Shown in pieces: positions 1 to 6,414 of a stretch of DNA of 39,458 nt. Numbering within the stretch: position 1 is the first letter of the stretch; every line of letters starts with the position of its first letter. The DNA lies in IMG/VR virus record IMGVR_UViG_3300049259_000286, positions 1 to 39,458 of that record; one strand, given 5' to 3'. Under the pieces are notes generated by a model. The model was not told the origin of the DNA and searched no databases. It saw only the letters and a list, made by a program, of their open reading frames with translations. A program made the position numbers and the translations under genes. This DNA is from a virus.

Positions 1-137
1 ATGGCCTGGCCAGGAGATGGCGCAGAACGCGCATTCTCGTTCCTTCCGGTGCGGGGACAGCTCTCCAGGATAGCCTGGCACCAGATCCCGCGGCCGGGAC
101 GGTCCCAGGAGCCGGGCAAGCTGAAAGGCCCCCGGTT

Positions 138-1277
138 ATGCCACTGCCAGCATCAGCTTTCCCGCTCAGCACGTCCGGCGCCCGGCTCCTCGGCGCGGAC
201 GGGAACCCCGTCAGCCTCGGCCTCGGCGTCAACTGGGGCGGCGCCCAGCAGGACGAGATGCTGCCCTACGGGCTGGACATCCTGCCCCGCAGCCAGATCA
301 TCGGCCGGATCACCGGGTGGGGGATGAGCCACGTCCGGTTCCCGTTCGCGCTCGGCACGTTCGTGCGCAACGACGGCACCCGCAAGACCGGGCTGGCGAA
401 GGAATCCCGGCTGGCCGCCAACCCGGACCTGATCGGGATGACCCCGGCGGGCGTCTACCGGGTGCTCGCGGAGGACATGACGGCGGCCGGGCTGTACGTC
501 ATCCCCAACCAGCATCTCCTGCACGAAGGCTGGTGCTGTAGCCAGGCCGACTGCAACGGCATCTGGTACAACGACAACTGGCCCAGCTCCGTCTTCACCG
601 ATACCTGGATCATGGTCGCGCAGTGGTTCCGCGACAACCCGAGAATCGGCTACGACCTGCACAACGAGCCGAGGCCGGCCACCATCGGCGGATCGCTGCG
701 AACGCCCGCCTGGGGCAGCAACTGGGCCGGCAGCTACCCCACCGACTTCCGGGACGTGTACCAGAACACCATCGGCCGCCTGCGCGCGGTGGAGCTGGAT
801 ATCAGCCACCTGATGTTCTGCGAGGGCCTGGCCTACGCCGGGGACCTGTCCGGCTGGGGCGCGAAGCCGGTGACGGGGGAGAACATCGTCGCCTCGGTGC
901 ACGACTACCCCTGGTACCACAACGGCCAGGATCGCGCGGCCTGCTACGCCGCGAACGACGCCAAGTGGGGGTACCTGCTGACCCAGGGCAAGGCCCCGGT
1001 CTGGGTCGGCGAGTTCGGGCTCAGCACCGACATGAACACCGCCGCGATGCAATCCGGGTGGCTGCCGGACTTCCTGGCTTACTACGGCGACCGGCAGCCG
1101 TGCGGCGCGTGCTGGTGGGAGCTGTCCGCCACCGCCGTGCTCGGCACCGAGCCGGTCACCAATGCCGTCAAGATGGCCCCGGGCGGCCGGGAGGGCTTCG
1201 GCCTGATGAGCGGGCAGGACTGGCTCGGCTCCCAGACGGCCGTGCTGGACATGCTAGCGCCTATCATGTCGTCATGA
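138..1277 (+). CDS. Glycoside hydrolase family 5 (endoglucanase-like) protein
   Basis: The protein (379 residues from this ATG) has the layout of GH5 cellulases: an N-terminal ARLLGADGNPV / GVNWGG strand, an acid/base motif HNEP with Glu about residue 177, and a nucleophile motif VGEFG with Glu about residue 292. GH5 enzymes cleave beta-1,4-glucans or related polysaccharides with retention of configuration. No signal peptide is visible, so it could be virion-associated or released by lysis. The reading frame stays open upstream to the window edge without a stop, so this may be the C-terminal catalytic domain of a longer tail protein. The ATG was chosen because GAAAGG lies about 10 bases upstream. 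It overlaps the next gene by ATGA. Fold assignment is strong; substrate and role are inferred. Confidence 0.85.
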   Translation: MPLPASAFPLSTSGARLLGADGNPVSLGLGVNWGGAQQDEMLPYGLDILPRSQIIGRITGWGMSHVRFPFALGTFVRNDGTRKTGLAKESRLAANPDLIGMTPAGVYRVLAEDMTAAGLYVIPNQHLLHEGWCCSQADCNGIWYNDNWPSSVFTDTWIMVAQWFRDNPRIGYDLHNEPRPATIGGSLRTPAWGSNWAGSYPTDFRDVYQNTIGRLRAVELDISHLMFCEGLAYAGDLSGWGAKPVTGENIVASVHDYPWYHNGQDRAACYAANDAKWGYLLTQGKAPVWVGEFGLSTDMNTAAMQSGWLPDFLAYYGDRQPCGACWWELSATAVLGTEPVTNAVKMAPGGREGFGLMSGQDWLGSQTAVLDMLAPIMSS

Positions 1278-1567
1278 TCAGGCAAACGAAAGACATGACC
1301 AGGACGGCGGCTGAGAGCCTGGATGAGACGCGGCGCCTGCTCTACATGGCACTACTGTGCTCGCGCACCGAGAGGTACGAGCTGGCCGGGACGCTGGTCA
1401 ACGCGCTCGCGCATCACTGCCCGGACCGGGAAGACCCGGAATGGTCACGGGAGCTGATCGCAGACCGGGTGATCGGCGTGATAGAGGACGCGAACGAGGC
1501 TGATCCGGCCTGGCTGAACAGGCAGATCCAGCGACTCACGGAAGCACTGGACGGCAGCAAGCCGTGA
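1274..1567 (+). CDS. Small helical protein, unknown function
   Basis: A 97-residue protein beginning MIRQTKDMTRTAAESLDE, translationally coupled to the GH5 gene through an ATGA overlap. The sequence looks all-helical, charged and soluble, with two runs of Leu/Ala heptad-like spacing and no membrane segment. I do not recognise the family. Coupling to the GH5 enzyme suggests co-expression, perhaps as an accessory or chaperone of the same virion part, but this is only inferred from position. Confidence 0.65.
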   Translation: MIRQTKDMTRTAAESLDETRRLLYMALLCSRTERYELAGTLVNALAHHCPDREDPEWSRELIADRVIGVIEDANEADPAWLNRQIQRLTEALDGSKP

Positions 1568-1873
1568 ACTGGGCAGTTCCTGGCATGGCTTCCGGGGCAT
1601 TCATGCCGGCTGGTTTTCGAGACCGGATCAGCGCGGTGATCTCGTAGGCGACGACCGTGGAAACTGACCTGGGCTTTTGCCGCGTTCCCGCAGGCCAGGC
1701 CCAAGGCGACGAACAGGGCCGGTCACACAGCAGCGCCCCCCGGTGTCAGGTGATCCCAGCGGGGAGCCTTCGGGGGGCGACTGCCGGAAGGGCCGCATGC
1801 CGGCGAACCACGTCCGGGCCGGAGCCCGTGCCGCCCGCGTCACATCCGCGGCACCAGTCTACCAGCGAGGGGC
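1568..1873. other. Gene-poor strip between convergent transcription units
   Basis: No convincing gene is seen. Short open frames here have the Arg/Pro/Gly-rich composition of out-of-frame GC-rich DNA. Just after the plus-strand stop there is a short inverted repeat GAACT-gggc-AGTTC, then GGCATG...CATGCC followed by TTTT. Further on, CGCCCCCC (from 1734) and GGGGGGCG (to 1779) can pair across a 30-base loop. Because the rightward and leftward operons converge here, these are candidate bidirectional terminators. Confidence 0.4.
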
Positions 1874-2902
1874 TCACCCGGCCGGGAACAGCGCCGTGTA
1901 GGCGGCAGCCCAGTCCGCCCAGCGGTCCTCGATCAGGTGCCGGCGGGCCATGTCCCGGGCGGCCTCGCCCATCCTGGCGCGCAGCGCGTCGTCGCCGGCC
2001 AGCTCGGACATGTACCGCAGCCACTCGTGATCCCGCTTCACCAGGAAGCCGTTCACGCCGTGCTCGATCACCTCGCGGTAAGCCGGGCAGTCGGTCGCGA
2101 TCGTAGGGATGCCACGGGCGCCGTGCTCGATCGCCTTCAGCCCGGACTTGGATTCCGCGAACGTAGTGGGCCAGAGCGGTGCCAGCCCGATGTCGTAATC
2201 GATCGCGCCGTAGAATCCGGCCGGGTCGGTGTTGACCTGTATCCAGGGCTGGTAGAACATCCGGCTGGCCGCGGCCCTGATCGTCGGCCGGTAATCTGTC
2301 GCGCCGCTCACGAAATCCCAGTTTCCGAATCGCTTGAGGAACCGGCGGACGGGCGCGGCCACGATGCCGATGTCGACGCCGTGGCTGGCAGCGCCCGTCC
2401 AGCCGACCCGCGGACGGTCCCGCTGCGGCCTCGGCAGCTCCAGCACCCAGCCGGGCACCGCATTGCCTAGCACCGCTACATTCGGGTTGAACTGCCGCAT
2501 CACCCGCGCCAGCGGCTCGGTCGAGACGGTCACCAGGTCAGCGACCTCGGCCGCGTGAGCTACCGCGTCCTGGATGACCGGGTTGCCGTACAGGTTGAAG
2601 GCGTCCCAGTTCTCGGCTGTTATATGAAAAATATCGTCATCGGTCTCGTAGACCAGCCGGCTGAACGGGGTGCGCGCCCGCCGCCAGATCTCCAGGCCCT
2701 CGTGCCGGTTCCACCGCTGCGCGACGATCACATCAAACCCCTGCAGGTCAGACAGGGTGACACTAGGTATCTGGTTTACCCTGTCACCTGCGTCAGCGAA
2801 CACTACCTCGTAGCCCTCATGCCGGCTCAGTTCCCCCAGGGGCATCTGCATTCGGTACCACGCACATCCGCTACCGCCATCATGACCCCCGAAAATCCGC
2901 AT
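1874..2902 (-). CDS. Group 1 (GT4-type) glycosyltransferase
   Basis: The 342-residue protein has a GT-B layout. The N-terminal half begins MRIFGGHDGGSG and contains YETDDD at residues 85-90. The C-terminal donor domain has the typical KSGLKAIEHGARGIP and CPAYREVIEHGVNGFLV segment, which in GT4 enzymes binds the nucleotide sugar. It would transfer a sugar from an NDP-sugar to an unknown acceptor. It is the last gene of the leftward side and has its own start: TACAGT lies six bases before the ATG and no Shine-Dalgarno is seen, so the mRNA may be leaderless. Codons for residues 90-95 (IFHITA) are unusually AT-rich for this gene. Confidence 0.85.
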   Translation of the reverse strand: MRIFGGHDGGSGCAWYRMQMPLGELSRHEGYEVVFADAGDRVNQIPSVTLSDLQGFDVIVAQRWNRHEGLEIWRRARTPFSRLVYETDDDIFHITAENWDAFNLYGNPVIQDAVAHAAEVADLVTVSTEPLARVMRQFNPNVAVLGNAVPGWVLELPRPQRDRPRVGWTGAASHGVDIGIVAAPVRRFLKRFGNWDFVSGATDYRPTIRAAASRMFYQPWIQVNTDPAGFYGAIDYDIGLAPLWPTTFAESKSGLKAIEHGARGIPTIATDCPAYREVIEHGVNGFLVKRDHEWLRYMSELAGDDALRARMGEAARDMARRHLIEDRWADWAAAYTALFPAG

Positions 2903-2973
2903 GCCGGTACTGTACCGGAGCGGCTTTTCCGGCGGAATTAGGCGTAAGTTGGCGAGGTACGGTATAGTCAGGC
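2903..2973. promoter_or_regulatory. Divergent promoter pair with leaderless geometry
   Basis: Two -10-like hexamers face outward. TATAGT (2963-2968) ends five bases before the ATG of the winged-helix gene. On the other strand TACAGT ends six bases before the ATG of the glycosyltransferase. Neither start has a Shine-Dalgarno. That spacing puts the predicted transcription start on or near the A of the ATG. No convincing -35 box is seen on either side, as in many actinobacterial promoters. The near-palindrome GGTACTGTACC overlaps the minus-strand -10 and could be an operator. Confidence 0.5.
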
Positions 2974-3264
2974 ATGGAGAAAAACGAGGTGAGCCTGCAT
3001 GAGGTCCGCGTCTACCAGGTTCTCGCCGAGGGCAAGTGGGTTACCAACCAGGAGATCGCCGACCGGACCGGGGTTGCACCGCGCACGGCACGCCAGCACA
3101 CGCGCAAGCTGGTCCAGCTCGGTATCGCCGACCAGGCTGAGGTCTTCCCGGCCCATCGCTACCGGCTCAGCGATCATGCAGAGCAGCGCAACCGCGGCTA
3201 CGCCGACCGGATCAAGCGAGCCGTCGAAGTCTTCGGGGACGCGAAACTGGAGGTGACAGCATGA
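2974..3264 (+). CDS. Winged helix-turn-helix regulator
   Basis: A 96-residue protein with a clear helix-turn-helix: VYQVLAEGKWVTNQEIADRT, then GVAPRTARQHTRKLVQLGI, followed by a wing-like hairpin (FPAHRYRLSD). This matches small MarR/ArsR-like DNA-binding folds. It is the first gene of a two-gene plus-strand unit that interrupts the leftward run and overlaps the next gene by ATGA. Its likely role is a phage transcription regulator, and the divergent promoter in front of it may be autoregulated. The target is unknown. Confidence 0.75.
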   Translation: MEKNEVSLHEVRVYQVLAEGKWVTNQEIADRTGVAPRTARQHTRKLVQLGIADQAEVFPAHRYRLSDHAEQRNRGYADRIKRAVEVFGDAKLEVTA

Positions 3265-3884
3265 CCCAGCTAACAACCCGCAACGCGCAGGTGATGACCG
3301 CCACAGTGGAAATTCAGACGCTGACAGTCAGCAACAAGCAAGTTACGCTGGCCTTGTTCCGCCAGCTGCCAGACAAGCCGCTCGTCAAGGGCGACGGCGA
3401 GCTGAACGGCCAGCCATGGGGATGGGTCAATTACCACCCGGATAGGCATGGCTGCGAAGTCGGCGGTCATTTGCACGTGGTGTGGCAGGACGGGGAGCAA
3501 CTATGCCGAGCCAGAGTTGACCGGCCGGATCGGCCTGATGCCCTGTTCTACCCGGACGGAGCTGAGGATCTGGTGCAGGCCCTGTATTGCCTGAATGGGC
3601 ACCAGTATCCACCCACCTTGAGCCGGGTACACGTCGAGGATCGCGTCCGGTTTACGGTCGATGGCATGCCCTGCGCGACGTTCAACGCCCCGAAAACCCA
3701 CCTGACCAGTCTGCAGACGGTATTCGGAACGGCTACGGATGAACCGTGCTGGACAGAGGTCGGTCGGGATAAGGTGCTCGCACTAATCTGTGAAGCGGTC
3801 GAAGCTGAGCGCACGGAACGTGAACGATACTTGGCTACCTGGCGGACGCTCACCGGACTGCCGCAGCTGTTCATAGCCGTTTAA
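3261..3884 (+). CDS. Unknown 207-residue protein paired with the HTH regulator
   Basis: Translationally coupled to the winged-helix gene. I do not recognise the family. The protein begins MTQLTTRNAQVM and has a beta-rich central part (WGWVNYHPDRHGCEVGGHLH, then VHVEDRVRFTVDG) and a helical C-terminus rich in Glu/Arg (EAVEAERTERERYLATW). Several His and Cys residues are present but no metal motif is clear. Codon use is less GC-biased than the structural genes, as often seen in regulatory or recently acquired phage genes. Pairing suggests a partner or effector of the regulator. Confidence 0.6.
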   Translation: MTQLTTRNAQVMTATVEIQTLTVSNKQVTLALFRQLPDKPLVKGDGELNGQPWGWVNYHPDRHGCEVGGHLHVVWQDGEQLCRARVDRPDRPDALFYPDGAEDLVQALYCLNGHQYPPTLSRVHVEDRVRFTVDGMPCATFNAPKTHLTSLQTVFGTATDEPCWTEVGRDKVLALICEAVEAERTERERYLATWRTLTGLPQLFIAV

Positions 3885-3901
3885 GGGGCACCCGCGCACA
3901 G

Positions 3902-4024
3902 CCCGGCTCCAGCGCGGCCTCCCTCGGCACCTCCCTCAAGGACGGCGGCGAGGGCTGCAAGCCGGCCGGCAACTCCTGGCTGTTCGCGGTCGGCGGCATC
4001 CAGCGCACCGGCAACGCGATCTAG
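3902..4024 (+). pseudogene. 5'-truncated second copy of the 48-residue protein at 6266
   Basis: Forty codons in one frame read GSSAASLGTSLKDGGEG, then NSWLFAVGGIQRTGNAI and stop. This matches the C-terminal four-fifths of the small plus-strand protein at 6266-6412 (GSSAASI..., DGGEG, SSWLFRVSGIQRMGNAL). Many differences are synonymous third-base changes, so both were under protein selection. This copy has no start codon: similarity begins about 18 bases after the stop of the preceding gene, so its first nine or so codons have been replaced. Its stop overlaps the stop of the minus-strand gene that converges on it. Confidence 0.55.
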
Positions 4025-4252
4025 CCCCGGGCCGCCTGCCGCAGTTCCACGAAATGCCTGGCCCACGCCACCGGGTCACGGCCGCTCCTGGCCGCCGCCA
4101 CCGCCATGTCCGCGGCCTGCTGCGCGGGCACGTGATCCGCCGTCATCAGGTCGTACGCCTCCTCCACGCCGCGCAGCACCGCGCCGATCACGCGCTCGGC
4201 CTGCCGCCGGGACTTCGCCTCGGCCCGGCTGCCTGATCACCTGGTAGCCCAT
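4021..4252 (-). pseudogene. Small gene with an apparent +1 frameshift
   Basis: An ATG with a strong GGAGG Shine-Dalgarno follows the stop of the upstream gene, reading MGYQVIRQP. It then runs into an Arg/Gly-rich frame typical of out-of-frame DNA. The neighbouring frame reads AEAKSRRQAERVIGAV, then EEAYDLMTADHVPAQQAADM and DPVAWARHFVELRQAARG to a stop, which looks fully coding. Removing one G from the GGG near 4224-4226 joins the two into one protein of about 76 residues. It may be a real disruption, an assembly error, or recoding; otherwise the protein could start at an internal GTG (about 56 residues). Function unknown. Confidence 0.5.
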
Positions 4253-4257
4253 GCCCG

Positions 4258-4584
4258 CTACCTCCGGCCGATGGCCAGCTTGGACGGACGCCCCACGGTG
4301 GCCAGCCCGGACTCGCTCATCTGATCGCGCAGGCTGGCGAGCAGGTCGGCCCAGTCTGAAACGCCCTTCCTGTCCGCGGTCACGGTCAGCGTGGCAGTAG
4401 TCGTCCGGATGGTGACGATGCCCATCTCGCCGCTGGGCGTCGGAATCTTCCCGGTGATCAGGATGGCCGGGACGCCCGTGGCCAGCAGCGGGTTGCCGGG
4501 GTCGAACAGCGGCGGCATCCCGTCCGCGTCGATCATCCCCCCCTGGATCACCTGGCCTTGCGGGGCCTGCTGCGGAGTGGTCAT
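4258..4584 (-). CDS. Unknown 108-residue protein
   Basis: Starts at an ATG eight bases after a clear AGGAG. The N-terminus is Pro/Gln/Gly-rich (MTTPQQAPQGQVIQGG). The middle is beta-rich (AILITGK, MGIVTIRTTTATLTVTAD) and the end is a short helical segment (DWADLLASLRDQM). There is no membrane segment or recognisable motif. It lies divergent from the ribbon-helix-helix gene, so the repressor may act on it. It could be a small virion or antirepressor-like protein; function not assigned. Confidence 0.65.
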   Translation of the reverse strand: MTTPQQAPQGQVIQGGMIDADGMPPLFDPGNPLLATGVPAILITGKIPTPSGEMGIVTIRTTTATLTVTADRKGVSDWADLLASLRDQMSESGLATVGRPSKLAIGRR

Positions 4585-4626
4585 CTGGATCTCCTGTCAG
4601 TCATATACCGGTCGTATAATAGTCGT
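4585..4626 (+). promoter_or_regulatory. Promoter and candidate autoregulatory operator
   Basis: A perfect TATAAT (4615-4620) ends six bases before the ATG of the ribbon-helix-helix gene, implying a leaderless transcript. The heptamer GTCGTAT occurs twice in direct orientation, starting at 4611 and 4622. The 11-base spacing is one helical turn, and the first copy overlaps the -10. Ribbon-helix-helix proteins commonly bind such phased short repeats, so this is a likely autorepression site. Confidence 0.55.
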
Positions 4627-4932
4627 ATGAGTACTAAGACCGGCAGCAGCAGCGGCACGCTGGAGCGCGTCACCGTCAATTTCATCGAGCGCACGTCCCG
4701 GGCCTTGCGGCTGGCGATGCGGCTGACAGGCATGTCCAGGACGGACACCATCAACCGCTACGTCCAGCTGGGCGCCTACATCGAATGGCAGCTCAGCCGC
4801 GGCACGAAGTTCTTCCAGCAGGAACCAGGCGAGGACCGCCCGGCCCGCATCCTGTTCAGCCCGGGACCGCCCGAGCCCGACGAGATCGAGCGGATGCTCG
4901 GCACCAGCCCGGCAGCCCCCCGGGCAGGCTGA
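4627..4932 (+). CDS. Ribbon-helix-helix (CopG-like) DNA-binding protein
   Basis: A 101-residue protein. After a short Ser-rich start it has the ribbon strand RVTVNFIERTSRALRLAMR followed by LTGMSRTDTINRYVQLGAYI, the strand-helix-helix pattern of CopG/Arc-type regulators. The C-terminal part (FQQEPGEDRPARILFSPGPP) is an acidic, Pro-rich tail. Such proteins dimerise through the strand and bind short DNA repeats. The start was chosen at the ATG six bases after TATAAT, because no upstream start has a ribosome site. It may be a phage repressor or an orphan antitoxin; no toxin gene is adjacent. Confidence 0.7.
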   Translation: MSTKTGSSSGTLERVTVNFIERTSRALRLAMRLTGMSRTDTINRYVQLGAYIEWQLSRGTKFFQQEPGEDRPARILFSPGPPEPDEIERMLGTSPAAPRAG

Positions 4933-4936
4933 GCGC

Positions 4937-5569
4937 CTACCGCCACAGGCTGGGCCAGACATCGGCCGTCTCCTCGTCTACCCGGACGTGCGGCACGCCG
5001 GCGTTGATCAGGGCCAGCACGAAATCCCAGTCCTCGAACTGGCCCGCGTGATCCCAGCCCGGCAGACCGCCCAGCGCGTCCCGGCGGTGCATGATCATCG
5101 GGGTGCCGACGTTGCCGCACGCGACCGGGCCATGGCCGATGACCGCATCGCCGGACGGGCCGTGGGAGATCATCCGGGACACCGCGAAGCCCGCCTCCGG
5201 ACAGGCGGTCAGCGCGTCGGCGAGCAGCGAGCAGTGCAGCGGGCGCAGGCTGTCGTCATCGTCGCAGTAGGTGACGTACTCCCCGGTGGCGATCTCCAGC
5301 CCGTACGCCCGGCAGTAGTGGCCGTAGTGCTGCTCCGGGTCGTGGGAGGGCAGCTCGCGGTACCACAGGTCTTTCCAGCCGTCCAGCCACGGCTGGCTCA
5401 GCCGCCCGGCCAGTTCCGGGTCCGGGCCGTCGCTGATGACCAGGTGCTCGACCGCCGGATAGCCCTGCGCCTGGACTGAGGGAATAGCTCTCCCAAGCAG
5501 CATCTCGTGTCTTTGCCACGTAGGCGTAATTACTGTTACACGTGGTAGCTTGTTTTGCTCAGACCCCAT
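4937..5569 (-). CDS. Family 2 (GT-A) glycosyltransferase with a recoded 5' end
   Basis: The 210-residue protein opens with LPRVTVITPTWQRHEMLLGR, the nucleotide-binding strand of GT2 enzymes, and has the metal-binding Asp cluster in YVTYCDDDDSLRP. It is shorter than most GT2 proteins but looks complete for a phage minimal GT-A fold. The first 25 or so codons are AT-rich, then composition returns abruptly to the GC-rich norm. A second GC-rich copy of the same N-terminus lies upstream at 6120-6188, and the two are separated by an HNH endonuclease gene. The coding sequence overlaps the endonuclease by 34 bases. A TATGAT at 5584-5589 could supply its own promoter. Acceptor unknown. Confidence 0.85.
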   Translation of the reverse strand: MGSEQNKLPRVTVITPTWQRHEMLLGRAIPSVQAQGYPAVEHLVISDGPDPELAGRLSQPWLDGWKDLWYRELPSHDPEQHYGHYCRAYGLEIATGEYVTYCDDDDSLRPLHCSLLADALTACPEAGFAVSRMISHGPSGDAVIGHGPVACGNVGTPMIMHRRDALGGLPGWDHAGQFEDWDFVLALINAGVPHVRVDEETADVWPSLWR

Positions 5570-6045
5570 GTGCCCGCCCGTTTATCATAGCGAATATGGT
5601 GGGACTGACAGAGGGGCATGAAATCATCCACGCTGAGATACCGGCCTGATATACAAGCCCACTGCACTGGGCCTTTACACGTATCGTTGCCATGAACGCA
5701 AACCTGCCCGGCGGCCGGGCCACGTTCCCTGCACACGCGTGAATGTAGCCCTCTGTAGCCAACTTCGTTCCCGGCCCAGTAAAAATTGAGCGAGCCAGGC
5801 AACGGAGCTGGCGGCTCGAAGACGACCAGTGGATCGCCATGCCGTTGCCAGCGCCGGTAATGCTTCTCGCACCAGCTCCGCGCAAGATGCGGCCCTCCAC
5901 AGCCGTCGACCGAGCACTGAGGCACGGCCAGCAACCGGATTCCGCCAAGCGGATCGCCGTGCCGCTGCCAGCGCCGGTAATGGTTCCGGCACCAGCTGCG
6001 GGAGTAATGCGGCTCCTTGCAGATCGAGCACGTACGCTTAGGCAT
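5536..6045 (-). CDS. HNH homing endonuclease with two zinc-finger-like modules
   Basis: The 169-residue protein starts with two near-identical modules of about 40 residues (CSICKEPHYSRSWCRNHYRR and CSVDGCGGPHLARSWCEKHY, each ending WQRHGDPL), which look like zinc-binding DNA-recognition units. The C-terminal domain has an HNH-like signature: CKGPVQWACISG, then DDFMPLCQSHHIRYDK. It is lower in GC than its neighbours, indicating transfer. It sits between a truncated copy of the GT2 5' end and a complete, recoded one, as expected for a free-standing homing endonuclease that targets this glycosyltransferase gene. Activity is inferred from the motifs. Confidence 0.8.
   Translation of the reverse strand: MPKRTCSICKEPHYSRSWCRNHYRRWQRHGDPLGGIRLLAVPQCSVDGCGGPHLARSWCEKHYRRWQRHGDPLVVFEPPAPLPGSLNFYWAGNEVGYRGLHSRVCRERGPAAGQVCVHGNDTCKGPVQWACISGRYLSVDDFMPLCQSHHIRYDKRAGTWGLSKTSYHV
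5831..5997. repeat. Tandem-duplicated zinc-module sequence inside the HNH gene
   Basis: A 47-base segment starting GGATCGCC and ending ACCAGCT occurs at 5831-5877 and again at 5951-5997, exactly 120 bases (40 codons) apart, with few mismatches. It encodes the SRSWC..HYRRWQRHGDPL part of each DNA-binding module, so the two modules arose by internal duplication. Confidence 0.75.
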
Positions 6046-6067
6046 ACTGGCCTGCTAACCCAGGTCG

Positions 6068-6105
6068 TGCCCCGGACCTGTTCCACCAGGTACCGGGGCA
6101 TTTTT
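6068..6105 (+). terminator. Intrinsic-terminator-like hairpin with U-tract (plus strand)
   Basis: TGCCCCGGACCTG (6068-6080) pairs with the arm at 6087-6100 except for one bulged A, with a 6-base loop, and is followed directly by TTTTT. It reads as a rho-independent terminator on the plus strand, opposite to the endonuclease gene whose start lies just outside it. It would block rightward transcripts or shape the 5' leader of the endonuclease mRNA. It lies within the inserted segment. Confidence 0.55.
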
Positions 6106-6119
6106 ACCAAGTCTACCGG

Positions 6120-6188
6120 CCGTTCCAGCAGGAACCCGTGCCGTTGCCAGGTCGGGGTCACTACTGTCACGCGGGGCAGCGCGCTCAC
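6120..6188 (-). pseudogene. Truncated 5' end of the interrupted GT2 glycosyltransferase gene
   Basis: A GTG with an AGGAGGAG site upstream starts SALPRVTVVTPTWQRHGF and continues LLER. This is homologous to the first residues of the downstream GT2 protein but uses the GC-rich codons normal for this genome. After LLER the similarity stops, where the endonuclease-bearing segment begins. I read it as the original start of the glycosyltransferase gene, cut off by the insertion. It may still be translated into a short dead-end peptide. Confidence 0.65.
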
Positions 6189-6265
6189 GGGATCACCACG
6201 GCTCCTCCTGCCGGATTACGGGAACAGCTCCCCCGGCTGGCAGCCAGGCTGCTACGCTGGGTGCC

Positions 6266-6412
6266 ATGAACTTCGCCAACGGTAACTCGCTCGGGTCCAG
6301 CGCCGCGTCGATCAGCATCAGCATCCGCGACGGCGGCGAGGGAGGCAGCGTGCCCGGCAGCTCCTGGCTGTTCCGGGTCAGCGGCATCCAGCGGATGGGC
6401 AACGCGCTCTAG
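6266..6412 (+). CDS. 48-residue Ser/Gly-rich protein, probably leaderless
   Basis: The protein begins MNFANGNSLGSSAAS and ends WLFRVSGIQRMGNAL. I know no family. A second, truncated copy at 3902-4024 differs largely at synonymous sites, which is good evidence that this frame is translated. TACGCT ends seven bases before the ATG and no Shine-Dalgarno is present, so a leaderless mRNA is likely. It lies opposite to the leftward run, ending two bases from the stop of a minus-strand gene. Small size and Ser/Gly content do not suggest a membrane protein. Confidence 0.5.
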   Translation: MNFANGNSLGSSAASISISIRDGGEGGSVPGSSWLFRVSGIQRMGNAL

Positions 6413-6414
6413 GC

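Noticed and set aside
1568-1873. tRNA gene or integrase attachment site in the gene-poor strip
   Set aside because: No cloverleaf arms or integrase nearby were found by eye; only hairpins consistent with terminators.
5440-6190. Group I intron between two GT2 exons
   Set aside because: The inner GT2 copy repeats the N-terminal residues already encoded by the outer one, so splicing the two together would duplicate them. No catalytic intron core was recognised.
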